Assembly (NCBI RefSeq): GCF_001039355.2
Contig: NW_019775567.1
Location: 150,140-214,139, forward strand
Direction: 5' to 3'
DNA length: 64,000 nt
Source: Lingula anatina
Taxonomy: Eukaryota > Brachiopoda > Lingulata > Lingulida > Lingulidae
Positions 25,286-64,000 of the stretch are shown one piece after another. Every line of letters begins with the position of its first letter. The stretch's first letter is position 1. Position numbers and translations under genes: made by a program. Below the pieces are notes generated by a model. That model ran no database searches. It had not been told where the DNA came from and saw only the letters and a program-made list of their open reading frames with translations.

Positions 25286-26605
25286 ATTTAAAATGGCTGG
25301 TGTTTACAATGTTAAGTTAACTGGTCATAATATTTATGTTATATAATATGTGTATGTACTTGTGTGGGTGTCTGGTTAAAACAGTGAAATATTAATGCCA
25401 TATTCTGGTGTACATGTGTTATGTTTTGTGTAGCTTTATCCTAGATTGTGTTGTAGTCATGAAAACAGGAATTATAAAAGAGGTCACTCTTAAATTGTCA
25501 TAATTTGAACCAAGTGTGTGTAAACTCCATACCAACATATCCTCTACCAGGGCCACAGATTGATTTTTCACAAGGTATTCACAGATATGTCTCCAGCTAA
25601 TTCATGGCACATATCTCCACTGTGAGTTGAAGAAACGTGCACATTATTATTCTGTGGCCCTGGTAGACATTACCAATAAGTTGCCAGGGAAGATCTTATC
25701 ATCAGGTGGAATTACAAGGTATATTATACCTGAGAAAACCAACCTTAAACCTTAAACTTGGACTGCTAAGTTATTGTCACAGTACTTAATTGCTTAATCA
25801 GTGATTTAGTAGTTAGAGGCAGATTGAAGTTGCTTTGTTTTTGATTTGAGGGTGGGGTTACTTAATCCTAAAAATCAGGTTATCAAGACTACATACTACT
25901 TAGATTTGGTTTAAACAAGCTAAGATCTGCTATTTGACAGCTACTTACTAGTTAGAAAGTCGGCTATCTGTATTCATGTGGTCAGGGGTTTCCCCAGGAT
26001 TTTAAGTACAGGGAGTCCAAAATGTGAATCTGTAATTTGGTCATTGAATTTCTGGTCCAACCCAAGCTGAAGCAGGCCCAATCAACAAACCCCAAAAATT
26101 TCCTAAACTGTCCAGTTGTCCTTGAAAGTATAGGTCATCTTTTGAGGCCAGTGGTCATCCAAATGACGACTGGACAGTGCTCTGGGGAAATCCTTGCCTG
26201 TGGTATAAGTTTATTCTCAGGTGAGGCAGACCGTCTCCCCAGCCTGCTGACATTGCCCTGTCAAACAGTTCGATAACTACTGCTGCATTCCTTTCATTTA
26301 TTTAACATGTCACTGTTTAACATGTCAGCATTGATATCTTGTGTATTAACTAAAATTGAATGAGTCACAGGATCTTAATTGTTTTTTTTTTTCTCATCAT
26401 GACAGTGATTGTTATAGTGGGTGCTATTGAAAAGGTTCACAATAAATGTTATATCAGTGTGGAGCATTCTGTTTGTTTGTTATTTTGCCTTTTGAAACAT
26501 TGGGCGCATCTACGTCTGTTTGCTTTAGGCCATACACAATGAGTTTGCATGTCGTAAAGAAGAGGTTATGATTAACGACCTATTAAGTGTCTGGGCAGTT
26601 TAACA
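25286..26605. other. TEX264 3' UTR and intergenic DNA
   Basis: The first AATAAA after the stop is at 26441-26446, so the 3' UTR may run about 1.15 kb and include the R2 MITE. No other coding sequence is supported. Confidence 0.45.
25544..25666. mobile_element. foldback MITE R2, copy B (123 bp)
   Basis: Perfect 16-bp terminal inverted repeats CTACCAGGGCCACAGA / TCTGTGGCCCTGGTAG. A second inner inverted pair AGATATGT/ACATATCT makes the whole unit able to fold. It is related to 6231-6356. Probably transcribed in the TEX264 3' UTR. Confidence 0.88.
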
Positions 26606-26825
26606 CCCCATTCTCATAGATTAGATCGACCTACATTGGATCGACCTAACTCCCTGGGGGTTCACGCTAAATAGCTGTCAGTCGGGCGGACACGAAAGTT
26701 AATTACCCCTTAAAGCTTGTAGTAGGCGGGGACGGACACTTAAGGGGGATTATCTGACAGTAATCTAGTGAGACTCCCCGCGGTGATAGATCGATCTAAA
26801 AGTTGTGAGAACAGAGCCTAATATC
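26606..26825. repeat. interspersed repeat R1, copy 2
   Basis: Same orientation as 1935-2150 and carrying the same blocks, plus an extra GGCGGGGACGGACACTT-like insert of about 26 bp. Imperfect inverted ends: TTCTCATAGATTAGATCGA on the left against TTCTCACAACTTTTAGATCG read from the right. Confidence 0.75.
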
Positions 26826-28818
26826 ATTTCTATAATTTCAAACAAAATGTCTAGACAACTTTTGCCCTCACAGAAGTCGCTATGAACTATAATGTAAAAA
26901 AAAGAAAAAGAAATTAAAATGAAGCAATTCTTATTTAGTTGTTCTCGACAGTCTATTTTAGGAGATGTTTAATTAAAGGTAGCTAGCAAAAATATTCATA
27001 TCTCAAAAGTGATGTTCATTTCTTGGTTAATGCATGAAATTCTTCTATCCCTGTCTAACTTTCGGGGTAAAAACTCTACGCATTCAACGTAATCTATTGT
27101 TACACTTTCACGTCCATTGCTTTCACTGAGGGTAATTTTATTATGAAAACAATAAGCTAAACCATGGATCAACGCAATTAAGACAACGTTATGTCAGAAG
27201 ACCCGAGATTCTGGTGTTGTAAGAAATTGCTTAAGCCGCTGTCAGTTCTAAGCGACATTTGCGACTGCAATTTTTTTAATTTTTAACTTTAAAAAGTACC
27301 TGTAACAATAATAATCCTATTAGTAATTATCGTAGTTTATAAAAAGCATGCCTTATCTAGAACAGTGTTTTTTATACACGGTATTAAATTGCAAACACTG
27401 CTTAGCATCGCAAATGCCAGACAAATATTTCCTCATTGCACTTTACCTGTCTGTCTGGTCTTCTATNTATTTCTTTTTAAAGGGTGTGTATCTTAATCAG
27501 GGATTTGTCTGCGTAATAATAAACTCCCTACTTTTGGTTCGTCGGTGCTTGCCTGGCGTAAAGTCAGTAGCAGGTGCCCGTCACATTATATAACGTTAAC
27601 GTTACAGTTCCCACATTTGGAGATATTTCGTTTGCGTTATTATCCATCATATGTTATACCCCACTTGTGACATTCACTGCCCTTACATGCTGAAATATTG
27701 TTACAGTGATGTTATATTGTGAGGTAGGTGATCCCAGCTTAGGGCTCCTATTTCAACAACTTTTGATGAGCTGGTGTTTACATTAGTTCTGTCCTCTCTG
27801 GGACTTGTTTACTAATCTCCTTCAGTGTGTCTGAACTTCAGATCATGTAGAGTGTGCCAGCAAATTAACCCAGAATTATACAGTGGCATTTTGGGATTTT
27901 ATACAAGACAGCATAGTCATGTAAGCTTACCCTTCAGTACAGAACAGGAGTCCTGGCCTCTCTGAAAGTCTGAAATATTTTCTCCAAGAAAAAATGTATA
28001 ATTTACCTGTTGTATTATATATCCCAACAGGTGAAAAATGCTTGATATATTTAAATGTGGTAGTAGGTTAATTTTTCTATAGACTGAGAAGTTTTAGAAA
28101 ATTCTAAACATCTGTACATATGAAATATACCTGTAACCAGTAGTATAGAATTTACAAGTGTTGTCCACATTGGGGGAAAAGTGGGCAGATGAAAGAACAA
28201 ATTATAGTATAGGTTAAATAAACCACAGATATTTTTCTAGTTGTTTTTTATAAATATCTCCCAAATTCCATCATAACTTAGTTTTGTGTGATATCATGCA
28301 CTTCCATCAACCTCTTTTAGGCATTATCTTAGATGATACATGTACTGGTTTGAAACCAGTACACAAATACATCTCAACTCTTCATGACATTAAGGCAGTA
28401 GCTATCTAATTAGTATACTGTTATGTATTGATAATGTTACAAAGCCTAGTTGTAAAATTTCACTTAAGTATTTTCTCATTTAGATTGAATCAGTTCATTT
28501 CTTATTAATGCAATTTATCACAAGATGACATTGGTTCTAGTTGTGAAGGAATTAGTGTGAATCTGTGTATACTTCAGTAGGTGGGAGAATACTTTGTAGG
28601 GGGTGGAGGGGCATTCCCATATTCCTTCAGATGCTGAAATGGGCATGTTAGTATTCTTTTTGTGTCACAATATTTATTTATGTCAGGAAGTGCAGTTGAT
28701 TGGGTTAAAATAATGTCATTATGTTTTCATGTTATCTTTGAGTGCTTTTTAGGAAAAAAAAAGAAGGATGTTTTAATGTGTTTCTATCACAGACTGATCC
28801 AATTTTTGCTTGTGCATA
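26826..28818. other. intergenic region that may hold the dynein first exon
   Basis: The first dynein exon I can place begins at 28841 with an acceptor and needs one base from an upstream exon. That exon was not identified; several ATG-donor pairs exist but none is convincing. One N lies at 27466. No other gene recognised. Confidence 0.4.
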
Positions 28819-28840
28819 ATGCTGTTTGTTCTTATTGCAG

Positions 28841-64000
<35,160 letters not shown>

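Noticed and set aside
27184-27230. Short ORF with donor (MSEDPRFW...) as the dynein first exon
   Set aside because: Joining it to exon 1 at 28841 creates a stop codon (T + AA), so the phase is wrong.
28819-28840. ATG at 28819 as the dynein start
   Set aside because: It is in frame, but it lies within the pyrimidine tract of a good acceptor and would add a hydrophobic leader unlike dynein N-termini. Kept only as a second choice.

Overview
The window is nuclear DNA from an animal: AT-rich, with intron-containing genes, GT-AG splice sites and introns mostly of about 200-700 bp. Proteins are close to vertebrate CLN3, MFSD3, EEF1AKMT2, RAB7A, TEX264 and the axonemal dynein heavy chain DNAH5/DNAH8. 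An outer-arm dynein gene implies motile cilia. Compact introns, simple repeats and several miniature transposons suggest a marine invertebrate; a mollusc or other lophotrochozoan is my guess, but nothing here proves it. All gene models were built by hand, by joining translated exons at splice sites in a consistent reading frame and comparing them with remembered family sequences.

Layout: CLN3 (+, 12 coding exons, 1198-7138) converges on MFSD3 (-, 4 coding exons, 11088-8112); a mirrored poly(A) signal lies between them. EEF1AKMT2 (-, 6 coding exons, 15104-12391) is upstream of MFSD3 on the same strand. It is head-to-head with RAB7 (+, coding 17119-20546) across a promoter of about 100 bp with a CRE and two YY1-like sites. 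TEX264 (+, 3 exons, 23271-25285) follows. From about 28.8 kb to the right edge lies one very large gene, a DNAH5/DNAH8-type dynein heavy chain: 74 in-frame exons (about 4,325 codons) were placed, and the last roughly 300 residues and the first exon(s) are missing. CLN3, RAB7 and TEX264 all act in late endosome, lysosome or ER-phagy biology.

Accessory DNA: the most striking element is a 300-bp LTR-type miniature retrotransposon (TRIM-like) at 14418-14717 with TG...CA ends, a 4-bp target duplication, PBS and polypurine tract, whose LTRs contain a tRNA-like sequence with Pol III A and B boxes. Four other short repeat families occur twice each: a TTAA-flanked MITE, a CTACCAGGGC foldback MITE, a G-run MITE and a GATCGACCTAACTCC repeat. 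A 61-bp near-perfect hairpin lies at the left end. The RAB7 last intron and exon contain a 512-bp exact tandem copy broken by one N, almost certainly an assembly error. Three in-frame candidate microexons (15, 18 and 21 nt) lie in dynein introns.
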